DNA from: Deltaproteobacteria bacterium
GTDB lineage: Bacteria > Desulfobacterota > Desulfuromonadia > Geobacterales > Pseudopelobacteraceae
Direction: 5' to 3'
Assembly: GCA_021781535.1 (NCBI GenBank)
Contig: JAJXWO010000003.1
Coordinates: 1 to 64,000, forward strand
Length of the DNA stretch: 64,000 nucleotides
In this document: piece after piece, positions 47,852-56,908 of the stretch
How the letters are laid out: each line of letters begins with the position of its first letter
How positions within the stretch are numbered: position 1 is the first letter of the stretch
Made by a program: the position numbers and the translations under genes
Notes under the pieces: generated by a model
Told to the model about the DNA's origin: nothing
Seen by the model: only the letters and a program-made list of their open reading frames with translations
Database searches by the model: none

Positions 47852-48115
47852 TTAGTCCAAATTGTAGTAATCCACCTGATAGACTTTTTCGTCAGCGGCA
47901 GTTGTTGCAAAATTTGCAACAACTGCATCGCGCTGTAATTCACCTTCCTCAAACAGGTTTTTTATGTGGCGGGAAATGGTGGACTTGTCGCGTTCAAACA
48001 GCTCTGCCATCTGATCGAGAGAAAGCCACGCTGTTTCTGCATCAAAATGAGCATTGACGGATATTTTTCCATCGGCCGACGTGAAAATGATCAGATGCTT
48101 CTTTTCATCGCTCAT
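47852..48115 (-). pseudogene. RhuM-family remnant, truncated after 87 residues
   Basis: 87 residues matching only the N-terminus of RhuM family proteins (about 330 residues): ETAWLSLDQMAELFERDKST, ISRHIKNLFEEGELQ and the DYYNLD segment, where the family normally goes on with a 'VGYRVN' core. Here a stop codon (TAG) follows NLD and no continuation is found in another frame before the KilA-N start 36 bp on. It starts 2 bp after the hsdM stop. It may still encode a short winged-helix DNA-binding peptide. Confidence 0.75.
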
Positions 48116-48117
48116 GA

Positions 48118-49668
48118 CTACAGTTCCTCGCCTTCAATCTCAGCCACAATCGCATCAATATCCTTACGCAGCTGATCGATTTTAGCCACCGTGGTTTTCA
48201 GTTCGGCATTGAGCGCCGTGATATCCACCACTTCACGGGTGTCTTTGGCCTCCACATATGAGCTTACGGAGAGGTTGTAGCCGTTTTTGGCTATGGCATC
48301 GAAATCAATTGATTTCGCAAAATGGTCACTATCCTTCTTGCTGTCGAACGCCTCCATGATCCGGTCGATATGCTTGTCGGTGAGTACGTTGGTATTAGTC
48401 TCTTTTTTAAACAGCCCACTGGCATCAATAAACTGGGTTTTGGTGTCGGTTTTGTGTTTGGAGAGTACCAGGATATTGACGGCGATGGTGGTGCCAAAAA
48501 ACAGGTTGGGCGCAAGCGAGATCACTGTTTCAACGAAGTTGTTATCGATCAGATACTGGCGGATTTTCTGTTCCGCGCCGCCACGGTAGAAGATGCCAGG
48601 GAAACAGACAATGGCCGCGCGCCCTTTGCTGGAAAGGTAACTGAGCGCGTGCAGCACAAAGGCAAAATCGGCTTTGGATTTGGGTGCTAACACGCCAGCC
48701 GGGGCAAAGCGGTCATCATTGATGAGTGTGGGGTCATCGCTGCCGACCCAGTTCACCGAATAGGGTGGGTTAGAGACGATGGCATCAAAGGGTTTTTCAT
48801 CGCCGAAATGGGGATCTAACAGGGTATTCCCCAAAGCAATATCAAACTTGTCGTAGTTGATGTTATGTAAAAACATGTTCATACGGGCAAGGTTGTAGGT
48901 GGTGTGGTTGATCTCCTGACCGAAAAAGCCGTCTTCAATAATGTGGGCGTCAAAGTGCTTTTTGGCTTGCAGCAGCAAGGAACCTGAACCACAGGCCGGG
49001 TCATAAATCTTATTGACGCTGGTTTGCTTGTGCATGGCCAGTTGTGCAATCAACTTGGAAACGTGCTGCGGAGTGAAAAACTCGCCACCGGATTTACCGG
49101 CATTGGCGGCATAGTTGGAGATGAGAAATTCGTAGGCATCGCCGAAGAGATCGATCTTGTTATCCTGAAAATCTCCGAAGTTCAGCCCTGCCACACCTTT
49201 CAGAACCGCCGCCAGACGGCTGTTTTTGTCTTTGACGGAGTTGCCGAGCCGGTTACTGGTGGTGTCGAAATCGGCAAAAAGTCCTTTAATATCGTGTTCG
49301 GATGGATAGCCGCTTGCGGAGCTTTCGATGGCGGAGAAGATCTTAGCCAAATCGGTGTTCAGGTTTTCGTTGTCGTTGGCATTTTTGGCCACATTTGAAA
49401 AAAGCTGGCTTGGGGAGATAAAATAGCCTTTGGTTCTGACCGCATCGTCTTTTATTTCCGGGGTGATAACACTGTCTTTGAGGGCAGCATAGTTGACGCT
49501 ATCATCACCGGCTTCGATGTAGATGGAGAAGTTTTCGCTGATAAAGCGGTAGAACAGCGAGCCTAAAACGAATTGTTTGAAATCCCATCCATCAACGGAG
49601 CCGCGGACATCGTTGGCTATTTTCCAGATTTGGGCTCGCAGCTCGGCTCGTTGTTGGCTACTCGTCAT
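48118..49668 (-). CDS. hsdM: Type I restriction-modification methylase HsdM
   Basis: 516 residues. N-terminal helical domain (about 1-140), then an N6-adenine methylase: [13 protein letters not shown] (SAM-binding motif I) and NPPYSVNW (catalytic motif IV). C-terminal helices ([21 protein letters not shown]) contact HsdS. It methylates adenine in the bipartite site and protects host DNA. First gene of the operon, with about 210 bp of upstream DNA; an autogenous promoter is likely but not obvious. Confidence 0.95.
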   Translation of the reverse strand: MTSSQQRAELRAQIWKIANDVRGSVDGWDFKQFVLGSLFYRFISENFSIYIEAGDDSVNYAALKDSVITPEIKDDAVRTKGYFISPSQLFSNVAKNANDNENLNTDLAKIFSAIESSASGYPSEHDIKGLFADFDTTSNRLGNSVKDKNSRLAAVLKGVAGLNFGDFQDNKIDLFGDAYEFLISNYAANAGKSGGEFFTPQHVSKLIAQLAMHKQTSVNKIYDPACGSGSLLLQAKKHFDAHIIEDGFFGQEINHTTYNLARMNMFLHNINYDKFDIALGNTLLDPHFGDEKPFDAIVSNPPYSVNWVGSDDPTLINDDRFAPAGVLAPKSKADFAFVLHALSYLSSKGRAAIVCFPGIFYRGGAEQKIRQYLIDNNFVETVISLAPNLFFGTTIAVNILVLSKHKTDTKTQFIDASGLFKKETNTNVLTDKHIDRIMEAFDSKKDSDHFAKSIDFDAIAKNGYNLSVSSYVEAKDTREVVDITALNAELKTTVAKIDQLRKDIDAIVAEIEGEEL

Positions 49669-49855
49669 TTATGCTACTCCTGTATGATTTCAGTTTAAAT
49701 GGCTATTGGCCTGACAGCAAGCTGGTACAAATTAAAGTACTTGTTGCAAGCGGAATTGCCGAAGACTTTTCAACCTATATATCAATATTTACCAGCCAAT
49801 TGTTCTAATATGGGAGTGAGCGTTCGTGGAATCACGGAGTGATTGTATGTGCTGT

Positions 49856-49894
49856 TGGGGAAATTTGAAAGTTCAACTTTCAATTTTCCCCAAT
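49856..49894. repeat. 39-bp near-perfect palindrome at the DUF1653 3' end
   Basis: Two 19-base arms (49856-49874 and 49876-49894) match at 18 positions around a single C. It overlaps the last codons of the minus-strand DUF1653 gene. No T-tract follows on either strand, so it may be a processing or termination hairpin or an operator for hsdM. Confidence 0.7.
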
Positions 49895-50098
49895 CCATTC
49901 AAAGCGCGGTATCTGCTGCCCATTTACCAGCACATGCTCAACAAACATGCCGAGCGGCCTGACCCACAGCGAGTGATCGTCGTACAGCTTACGATAGACG
50001 ACCATCTCCTTTTCGGTTTCGCTGTGACGGGCGACATCAATCACTTCATATTCGTTACCTTTGTAGTGCCGGTAACGACCGGGGCGTATTACTACCAT
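49880..50098 (-). CDS. DUF1653 family protein
   Basis: The start at 50098 (MVVIRPGRYRHYKGNEYEV) has GGAG five bases upstream. 72 residues, single DUF1653 domain with the family wording GRYRHYKGNEYEVIDVARHSET and VVYRKLYDDHSLWVRPLGMF, then FEWIGEN-like end. Probably a small beta-barrel fold; function unknown. It is common as a single gene across bacteria. Confidence 0.88.
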   Translation of the reverse strand: MVVIRPGRYRHYKGNEYEVIDVARHSETEKEMVVYRKLYDDHSLWVRPLGMFVEHVLVNGQQIPRFEWIGEN

Positions 50099-50113
50099 AG
50101 AAACTCCATAAAA

Positions 50114-50149
50114 CAAACGCTCCGCCAGTAATACCTGAAGGAGCGTTTG
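50114..50149 (-). terminator. Intrinsic terminator of the NifU-like gene
   Basis: A 10-bp inverted repeat, CAAACGCTCC with GGAGCGTTTG, around a 16-base loop. On the minus strand the second arm runs into GTTTTA. It lies 22 bp after the NifU-like stop codon and just before the DUF1653 gene. Confidence 0.65.
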
Positions 50150-50170
50150 AGCTGTTTATGAAAGTGCGGA

Positions 50171-50392
50171 TCAGACCTGAACGACTTCCTTGACACCCGG
50201 AATCTGTTCCTTCATGGCACGTTCGATTCCCATCTTGAGGGTCATCGTGGACATCGGGCAACTGCCGCAGGCGCCTTTCAGCCGTACCTTGACAATGCCG
50301 TCTTCAGTAACTTCAACCAGCTCCACATCCCCACCGTCTGCCTGCAGACCGGGACGTACCTGTTCAAGAACCCTCAGTACTTCTTCTTTCAT
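50171..50392 (-). CDS. NifU C-terminal-like iron-sulfur scaffold protein
   Basis: 73 residues, only the NifU C-terminal domain. Conserved [17 protein letters not shown] near the N-terminus and [16 protein letters not shown] with the CxxC pair that holds a bridging 4Fe-4S cluster between subunits. It helps build or deliver iron-sulfur clusters. It follows the aspartase gene by 39 bp, but a functional link is not obvious. An AAGGAG site precedes it. Confidence 0.92.
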   Translation of the reverse strand: MKEEVLRVLEQVRPGLQADGGDVELVEVTEDGIVKVRLKGACGSCPMSTMTLKMGIERAMKEQIPGVKEVVQV

Positions 50393-50431
50393 CTGTTCAT
50401 TCTCCTTTGTATGTGGTGGTGCTCAACGAAT

Positions 50432-51829
50432 CTATTGTTTCGGCAGACCCGGTTCGGTCAGGTGCTCCGGCTGCATGATCTTGTCCAGCTCACTGGCAGC
50501 CATCAATTTCTGCTCCAAGACAATTTCACGGATGCTCTTACCACTGGCAACCGATTCCTTGGCGATGGCCGCCGAGGCGTTGTAGCCGATGTACGGAGCC
50601 AGCACCGTAACGAGGCCAAGCGAATCTTCCAAATAGCGCCGGCAGCGCGTTTCATGTGCCGTTATTCCATTTATACAGGATTCGGTGAATTTCTGCACGC
50701 AATTCTTGAGTATTCCCATTGAAAAAGTCAGGTTCCAGGATATAAGCGGCATCATCACATTCAGCTCCAGTTGGCCTGCCTGGGTCGCCAGCATGACCGC
50801 CTGATCGCATCCGATGACCTGGAAACAGACCATGTTGGTCATCTCGGCCATGGAGGGATTGATCTTACCCGGCATGATCGACGAGCCGGGCTGGATGGCG
50901 GGAAGGATTATTTCATCCAGACCGGTTCGAGGCCCCGAAGCCAGCAGTCGCAAGTCGTTGGCAATCCGCCCGAGGTTGACTGCGGTGCGGCGCAGTGCAG
51001 ACGAAAGAGCCAGAAAAGGGTCCATGTTCTGCATTGCCTCGAACAGGTTGGAACTGGCGACCAGAGGAAAGCCGGTGGCAATTGCCAGCTTTTCAACAAC
51101 AGCCGAGATGTAGGCCGGCTCGGCATTCAGGCCGGTCCCTACGGCGGTGCCTCCGATGCCCAGCTCCAAAAGAGCCGGGATACATGATTCCAACCCCTCA
51201 CGATTTTTGCGGATCGCAGCGGCATAGGCACCGAACTCCTGCCCCATTCGGATGGGAACCGCATCCTGCAGATGGGTGCGCCCCGATTTGAGAATATGAT
51301 CAAACTCCCTGGCCTTGGCGGCCAGAGCAGCCTCCACCCCTTCAAGCTGTTCCAGCAACGGATCGAGCATCTCAAGCGAGGCAAGGCGGATCGCTGTTGG
51401 AATGACATCGTTGGTCGATTGGGCCATATTGACGTGGTCATTGGGATGGAGGGTGGAAAAATCACCCCGCTGTCGCCCCAGAAGTTCCAGCGCCCGATTG
51501 GCCAGCACCTCGTTGGCGTTCATGTTGTGCGATGTTCCGGCCCCGGCCTGGAACGGATCGACCACGAACTGGTCGGCCAGCGCTCCGGCCAGCACCTCAT
51601 CAGCGGCGGCCACGATGGCATCACCAATCTCGGCCGGCAGTCTGCCCGTGAACATATTGGCCTGTGCCGCACACTTCTTGATGATCACCGTCCCCCAGAC
51701 AAAGGCGGGGTGGGGCTTCAACCCTGATATTGGAAAATTATGCACGGCCCTTGCTGTCTGCGCTCCGTAGTAGGCCTCTGCAGGAACCGGCATTTCGCCC
51801 ATGGAATCTTTTTCGATGCGTGTATTCAT
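50432..51829 (-). CDS. aspA: Aspartate ammonia-lyase (aspartase/fumarase family)
   Basis: 465 residues. Superfamily signature GSSIMPGKINP at about 315-325 includes the catalytic serine loop. FQAGAGTSHNMNANEVLANRALELLG (aspartase-like; fumarase FumC usually has GSGTQSNMN) favours AspA, which interconverts aspartate with fumarate and ammonia. Fumarase C is the alternative. The enzyme would supply fumarate for respiration. It lies between the NifU-like gene and an unknown gene. Confidence 0.83.
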   Translation of the reverse strand: MNTRIEKDSMGEMPVPAEAYYGAQTARAVHNFPISGLKPHPAFVWGTVIIKKCAAQANMFTGRLPAEIGDAIVAAADEVLAGALADQFVVDPFQAGAGTSHNMNANEVLANRALELLGRQRGDFSTLHPNDHVNMAQSTNDVIPTAIRLASLEMLDPLLEQLEGVEAALAAKAREFDHILKSGRTHLQDAVPIRMGQEFGAYAAAIRKNREGLESCIPALLELGIGGTAVGTGLNAEPAYISAVVEKLAIATGFPLVASSNLFEAMQNMDPFLALSSALRRTAVNLGRIANDLRLLASGPRTGLDEIILPAIQPGSSIMPGKINPSMAEMTNMVCFQVIGCDQAVMLATQAGQLELNVMMPLISWNLTFSMGILKNCVQKFTESCINGITAHETRCRRYLEDSLGLVTVLAPYIGYNASAAIAKESVASGKSIREIVLEQKLMAASELDKIMQPEHLTEPGLPKQ

Positions 51830-52099
51830 GGCTCACCTCAATAAATTCAGTCAGCATATTGTAGTACTATATAGGGATTCACATAAGGTTTTCAACTGTT
51901 TATCACGCATCACGTTTCCAGCATCCAGACAGCCACACTATTGCGAAGAAATCTGCACAAGGCCAAAGCAACAAAAAGCAGCGAAACTGTTGCCCCCCTG
52001 TTTTTTTTATTGTTCTGCATTATCCGCGCTGGTATGATGCCGCCTGCTATTTGGGGCGAACAGACGAATACTTCTCAGACTGAAGGAGACAGACCGCAC

Positions 52100-52435
52100 A
52101 TGTCATCATCATTAATTGACGTACCTAAAGATGTTGAAGTACTTGACCAGCTTATTGAAAAAACTCTGAGTAACGGGATGGTGGTAGAGGTCTATCTTGT
52201 CAAACTTCCTCACCAGTATGAAGCGGCCCTCTTTATTGGCGGACATTACAAGCCGGGGCCTCCTCTTCCCCGCCCCCTTGACAACCCGACCGAAGCAGCA
52301 GCCTACTGGATGGGAGTGCGGCCAAAAGCGGGGTTGAGCCAGGAAGAAGGGGATGAGATTCTGGGGGCGGTAAACGTCCAGAACAAGATGCACCACTGCT
52401 TTTTTGTCGATAAATGGGGTGTTGCAGAAGATTAG
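52100..52435 (+). CDS. Conserved-looking hypothetical protein
   Basis: Met 52100 follows GAAGGAGAC about 10 bp upstream; the frame is open to 51941 but that stretch has no start signal. 111 residues, mostly soluble, no signal peptide or membrane helix. Segments such as LVKLPHQYEAALFIGGHYKPGPPLP and AAYWMGVRPKAGLSQEEG look globular. No family recognised. It is a single gene between divergent-looking neighbours. Confidence 0.6.
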   Translation: MSSSLIDVPKDVEVLDQLIEKTLSNGMVVEVYLVKLPHQYEAALFIGGHYKPGPPLPRPLDNPTEAAAYWMGVRPKAGLSQEEGDEILGAVNVQNKMHHCFFVDKWGVAED

Positions 52436-52553
52436 AAATTGATTTTGGCAACAGATACGGCTTCTGTGTACAAACAGCTGCCTGAGGGCGTTTCCTTGGA
52501 TCTCCGGGATTCATCCCGCAGATCCCCACATCAGCAATCAAGGGCATTATGCA

Positions 52554-52763
52554 ATGAAATACCCCACTACATCCATCCTCGTCCTCCGTAGAGAGCTGAG
52601 AGCCTCCATGGGGGATCGTAACAAACTGAGCAAGTTGCACTCAGTTGTTACTGAAGCCGTTAATAACTCCTATGGCGAAGAGAAACAACTTCTGCTCACC
52701 TTCAGGCAGGAAGTAAAAGATGCCCTTAATTGCAGAATGCCTGACAACTGGGGAGCACGATAG
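52554..52763 (+). CDS. Small hypothetical protein
   Basis: 69 residues with a basic N-terminal part (ILVLRRELRAS) and a likely helical remainder (LSKLHSVVTEAVNNSYGEE). AAGGGC is about 9 bp before the ATG. It lies 118 bp after the previous gene and ends near the convergent ABC-F gene. No family recognised; it could be real or spurious. Confidence 0.4.
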   Translation: MKYPTTSILVLRRELRASMGDRNKLSKLHSVVTEAVNNSYGEEKQLLLTFRQEVKDALNCRMPDNWGAR

Positions 52764-52819
52764 CACCATATTTCATCGCATGCGGTGTCCGCCGCATCCG
52801 GTGATGAGCGGGCAGAATC

Positions 52820-54781
52820 TCAGCCTGACAGTCGTTCCCACTCTTCATACAACTCTTCCAGCCGTGCATTAAGGGCCGAATGACGTTCCCCTCCCTGCAG
52901 CCCCTGCTCAGGGTCATCGAAAAAACCGGGTGTGTTCATCGCGATTTCCAGCTGAGCCAGCTCCTTTTCAACACCGGCAATCAGCGATTCCACCTCACCC
53001 AATCGCTTCTGGCGCGCGTGGTCGTCGCGCTTGCGACGCTTCTCCTCTTCCCGGTCCTTAAGCCGCACGTCCTTGGTGTGGGGCGGCAATGGCGCCGGCG
53101 AAGCATCTGCCATGCCTGCTGCCTGGGGGGAAACCGGCCCAGAGGTGGCGACGGCAGATTTTGAACCCGCCGCACCGGGGAATTCTCCCTTTTTCTCCAG
53201 ATAGTATTCGTAATCCCCGAAATAATTTTCAACGCCGCCGCTGTCAACCTCCACGACCCTCGTTGCCAGAGCGTTGACAAAATAACGGTCATGCGAGACA
53301 AACACTACCGTGCCATCGAAGCTCTTGAGGGCATCCAACAGCACTTCCTTGCTGTTCAGGTCAAGGTGGTTGGTCGGTTCATCCATCAGCAGCAGGTTGG
53401 ACGGTCGCAGCAGCATCTTGGCCAGAGCCAGACGGTTCCGCTCCCCGCCGGAAAGGACGCTGACTTTTTTGTGGATGTCATCGCCCGAAAAGAGAAAAGC
53501 GCCCAGGATGTCGCGCAAGCGGGGTACCATGTCGTAGGGCGCATCCGCATAAAGTTCGTCATAGGCAGAACGGCTCTGGTCCAGAACATTGGCCTGATCC
53601 TGGGCGAAATAATCCATGGTGACATTGTGGCCGATAATCCGCTCGCCACCCTGATAGTCTCCTCCCGCCAGCACCGCCATCAGGGTCGATTTTCCGGCGC
53701 CGTTGTGCCCTACCAGCGCGACCCGCTCACCCTTTTCGATCGTCAGGTCAATCCGGTCCAGGACGGTGTGATCACCGAAGGAGCGGGTCAACCCCTTCAG
53801 TTCGATGACGTTCTTGCCGCTCTTGGGAGCCTCCGGGAACTGGAAACGAATCCTTTTCCGCTCGGGGGGGAGGACGATCCGCTCCACCTTTTCCAGCTGC
53901 TTGATCCGGGACTGCACCAGAGAGGCCTTGTTGGCCTGGTAGCGGAAGCGGCGGATGAAATCCTCGGTTTTCTCAACCTCTTCATCCTGGCGGCGCTTGG
54001 CATCCCGCAGTGCCGCGACCCGTTCCTCCCGCTGCACAAGATACTTTGAGTAGGTGCAATGATAGTCCGCTATCGTATGATTCCAGACCTCGGCAATGCG
54101 GCTGCAGACGCTGTCCATGAAAAAGCGGTCATGGGAGACAAGGATGACTGAGCCGGGATAGGCACAGAGATATTCCTCCAGCCAGTTACGCGCTTCAATA
54201 TCCAGATGGTTGGTCGGTTCGTCCAGCAGCAGCACATCGGGCTTCTGCAGCAGCAGGCGGGCAAGAGCAATGCGCATCTGCCAGCCGCCGGAGAATTCGC
54301 CGCAGTCACGGTGCCAGTCGGACTGGGCAAAACCAAGCCCCTTCAGCACGGTGCCGATTTCAGCTTCCATTGTATAGCCGCCGCCATGGCGGAACTGTTC
54401 CTGGACCTCGCCGTATCGTGACAGGATTTGATCGTGTTCAGGCAAATCATGGGGCAGCCGCTCCAGTTCAAGCCCGATACGGTGCAGTTCCTCCTCCATC
54501 GCCAGCAGCTCCGCCAGTGCGCCGCGGGCTTCATGAAACAGCGATTGACCGGCTGTTACAATCCCGTCCTGCGGCAGATAGGATGCTTTTGCCCCCCGCG
54601 CAAACTGGATCTCACCCGCCGACGGTTCGGTCAAGCCGGCGATGATCTTCATCAGGGTTGATTTGCCGGCGCCATTCTCGCCGACGAGCGCCACCCGTTC
54701 TCCTTTTTTCAGGTGCCAGGAGATGTTGGTGAAGAGCGGATTACCGGCGAAGTCTTTTGATAGGTTGAGTAGCTGGAGCAT
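52820..54781 (-). CDS. ABC-F ATPase
   Basis: 653 residues with two ABC cassettes and no membrane domain: Walker A GENGAGKSTLMKII and GHNGAGKSTLMAVL, signatures FSGGWQMRIALARLL and LSGGERNRLALAKML, each with LDEPTNHLDI/LMDEPTNHLDL. The inter-cassette linker is basic (RREDE... KRRQDEEVEKTEDFIRRFRYQ). A Ser/Ala/Pro stretch leads to a C-terminal coiled coil (about 575-650). It is a YheS/YdiF-like translation-associated ABC-F, second in the window besides Uup. Confidence 0.9.
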   Translation of the reverse strand: MLQLLNLSKDFAGNPLFTNISWHLKKGERVALVGENGAGKSTLMKIIAGLTEPSAGEIQFARGAKASYLPQDGIVTAGQSLFHEARGALAELLAMEEELHRIGLELERLPHDLPEHDQILSRYGEVQEQFRHGGGYTMEAEIGTVLKGLGFAQSDWHRDCGEFSGGWQMRIALARLLLQKPDVLLLDEPTNHLDIEARNWLEEYLCAYPGSVILVSHDRFFMDSVCSRIAEVWNHTIADYHCTYSKYLVQREERVAALRDAKRRQDEEVEKTEDFIRRFRYQANKASLVQSRIKQLEKVERIVLPPERKRIRFQFPEAPKSGKNVIELKGLTRSFGDHTVLDRIDLTIEKGERVALVGHNGAGKSTLMAVLAGGDYQGGERIIGHNVTMDYFAQDQANVLDQSRSAYDELYADAPYDMVPRLRDILGAFLFSGDDIHKKVSVLSGGERNRLALAKMLLRPSNLLLMDEPTNHLDLNSKEVLLDALKSFDGTVVFVSHDRYFVNALATRVVEVDSGGVENYFGDYEYYLEKKGEFPGAAGSKSAVATSGPVSPQAAGMADASPAPLPPHTKDVRLKDREEEKRRKRDDHARQKRLGEVESLIAGVEKELAQLEIAMNTPGFFDDPEQGLQGGERHSALNARLEELYEEWERLSG

Positions 54782-54982
54782 AAGCAGCGTTGTAGCACAT
54801 TAAATGGGGCGGCGGCAAGTAGAGGAGAAGCGGCGCAGTCATTATATAAGTGAAGCGTCATCTTGAAAAGGCAACCTGGCAGTGGTGGAGGTTCTGCTTG
54901 TTCTATTACTCAAAGCTGTTAGAATATCTGCATTATGGTGCTGGCGAAACCTGATGCCGGCAGAGAAAAGGATGATCATACC

Positions 54983-55978
54983 ATGACCGGAAGAGTCACT
55001 TTCACACAGAGGCTGTTCGTCTTTCTTGGCACCCTCGCGGTATTGTGCTGCTGCCTCACCGGGTGCAATCGTACTCCAGACGTATCAGACACGGTCCAGG
55101 GATATGTCGAAGGGGAATTTGTCTATATTGCCGCTCCCCAGCCAGGAAGACTGGAGACGCTTTTCGCGCAGCGCGGCATGCAGATCAAGGCTGGCGACCC
55201 ACTCTTTGAACTGGAGAATGTTCAGGAAAAAACGGCCCGGGATGAAACAAAATTGCGGCTGGCCCAGATCCGGGCCCAGGTGGCCGATGAAAAAAAAGGA
55301 AAACGGCCGACAGAGATTGAAGCAAGCACCGCACAGCTGAATCAGGCACGGGCGGCACTGCAGCTTTCGGAGAAAGAGCTGGCGCGTCAGGAAAAACTGC
55401 TTAAAGCCAGGGTGGTTCCGCTTGAGGGGGTCGACAAGGCTCGCTCCGTGCATACCCAGGATCGACAGCGCGTGCTCCAGCTGGAAGCCGAACTCCGCAC
55501 GGCACGGTTGGGCGCGCGCAAAGACCAGATAGCAGCGGTTGAGGCAGGTGCGCGCTCACTGGAAGCGGTGCTGACGAGGAACGAATGGGATCTTGCCCAA
55601 ATGCGGCAGACGGCGCCGCAGGCAGGCCTGATTTTTGATACATTGTACCGCACAGGTGAATGGGTTCCTGCGGGGCGGCCGGTGGTTGTCCTGTTACCTC
55701 CACAGAATATCAAGGTCCGGGTATTTGTGCCGCAACCGCTCCTTGCGAAAATCCATCCGGGCGACACGGCGCAGGTGACTATAGACGGGGTACAGACGCC
55801 GTTTTCCGGTACCGTGACGTTTATTTCCCCCCAGGCAGAGTACACCCCCCCGGTCATCTTCAGCCAGAAAAACCGGCAGAAACTGGTCTACATGGTTGAA
55901 CTGGCCTTCGACACGACGACAGCCGCCCGGCTGCATCCGGGACAGCCGGTGGATGTCAGGTTCGGGTCGGGATCATGA
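54983..55978 (+). CDS. HlyD-family periplasmic adaptor lipoprotein
   Basis: Met 54983 begins a signal peptide ending in a lipobox (LTGC, Cys about 28), with AAAGGATG upstream; the Met at 54935 is less likely. 331 residues. After the lipidated Cys come a barrel-sandwich half (VEGEFVYIAAPQPGRLETLF), a coiled-coil hairpin (about 85-205, rich in Leu/Ala/Arg/Glu), and the other half with VRVFVPQPLLAKIHPGDTAQV. It links an inner-membrane transporter to an outer-membrane channel. Overlaps the ATPase gene by 4 bp. Confidence 0.88.
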   Translation: MTGRVTFTQRLFVFLGTLAVLCCCLTGCNRTPDVSDTVQGYVEGEFVYIAAPQPGRLETLFAQRGMQIKAGDPLFELENVQEKTARDETKLRLAQIRAQVADEKKGKRPTEIEASTAQLNQARAALQLSEKELARQEKLLKARVVPLEGVDKARSVHTQDRQRVLQLEAELRTARLGARKDQIAAVEAGARSLEAVLTRNEWDLAQMRQTAPQAGLIFDTLYRTGEWVPAGRPVVVLLPPQNIKVRVFVPQPLLAKIHPGDTAQVTIDGVQTPFSGTVTFISPQAEYTPPVIFSQKNRQKLVYMVELAFDTTTAARLHPGQPVDVRFGSGS

Positions 55979-56901
55979 CGACCGGCTTTGCCATTGATGT
56001 ACGGGGGATGACCAAGCGCTTCGGGGATCACACCGTGGTCAACGGCATAGATCTGCAGGTCAAGCACGGTGAGGTATATGGTTTCCTCGGGCCGAACGGC
56101 AGCGGCAAAACCACCTTTATCCGCATGCTCTGCGGGCTGCTTGCCGCCGATGCGGGAGAAGGTACCTGCCTCGGACTCGATGTTATTCAGGAGAGTGAGT
56201 CCATCAAGCGCCAGGTCGGCTACATGACGCAGCACTTCAGCTTCTATGAAGACCTGAGTATTGTTGAAAACCTTGATTTCGTGGCGCGCATGTACGCTCT
56301 GAAGAACCGGCGTGATGTTGTCCGGGACAGCATCGAACGACTGGGACTTGCCGGACGGCAAAAACAGCTTGCCGGTGAGCTTTCCGGCGGGTGGAAACAG
56401 CGCCTCGCCCTCGCTGCATGCCTGATTCATGACCCGAAGCTGCTGCTGCTCGACGAGCCGACTGCCGGCGTCGATCCGAAGGCGCGGCGGGACTTCTGGG
56501 AGCAGATACGCGATCTTGCCGGACAGGGCCTGACTTTTCTGATCTCAACGCACTATATGGATGAAGCCGAGCGGTGCGACCGGCTCGCCTACCTCTCGTA
56601 TGGTAATCTGCTGGTCCATGGAACGGCGAGCGAGGTAATCGCCGGAGCGCACCTGACGACCTGGTCGGTCAGCGGGCCGGATCTGCATGAGATCACCCGA
56701 CAGCTGCGGAGAACGCCGGGAGTGCAGCAGGCGGTTGCTTTCGGCTCCATGCTGCATGTGAGCGGCACGGACGCCATCAGCCTCGAGCAGGCAATTGCCC
56801 CGTTCCGCACGGAACTCCATACCTGGCAGCAGATCAAACCGGGTCTTGAGGATGTCTTTATCCACCTGATGGACACTTCAAAAGACAACTTCTCACCATG
56901 A
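55975..56901 (+). CDS. ABC transporter ATP-binding protein (YbhF-like)
   Basis: 308 residues, single ATPase. Walker A GPNGSGKTTFIRML, Q-loop MTQHFSFYEDLS, signature LSGGWKQRLALAACL, Walker B LLLLDEPTAGVDP and ISTHYMDEAERCD. A C-terminal extension (about 220-308) resembles the DUF4162-like tail of ABC-2 exporters. It powers the permease encoded 7 bp downstream. Unlike E. coli YbhF it is one cassette, not two. Confidence 0.93.
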   Translation: MTTGFAIDVRGMTKRFGDHTVVNGIDLQVKHGEVYGFLGPNGSGKTTFIRMLCGLLAADAGEGTCLGLDVIQESESIKRQVGYMTQHFSFYEDLSIVENLDFVARMYALKNRRDVVRDSIERLGLAGRQKQLAGELSGGWKQRLALAACLIHDPKLLLLDEPTAGVDPKARRDFWEQIRDLAGQGLTFLISTHYMDEAERCDRLAYLSYGNLLVHGTASEVIAGAHLTTWSVSGPDLHEITRQLRRTPGVQQAVAFGSMLHVSGTDAISLEQAIAPFRTELHTWQQIKPGLEDVFIHLMDTSKDNFSP

Positions 56902-56908
56902 GGCTACT

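Noticed and set aside
42700-50100. Mobile-element ends around the restriction genes
   Set aside because: No integrase, transposase, tRNA or matching direct repeats found at the borders by eye.
52774-52804. Hairpin (ATGCGG/CCGCAT) between the small hypothetical gene and the ABC-F gene
   Set aside because: Short stem without a T-tract on either strand; not a convincing terminator.
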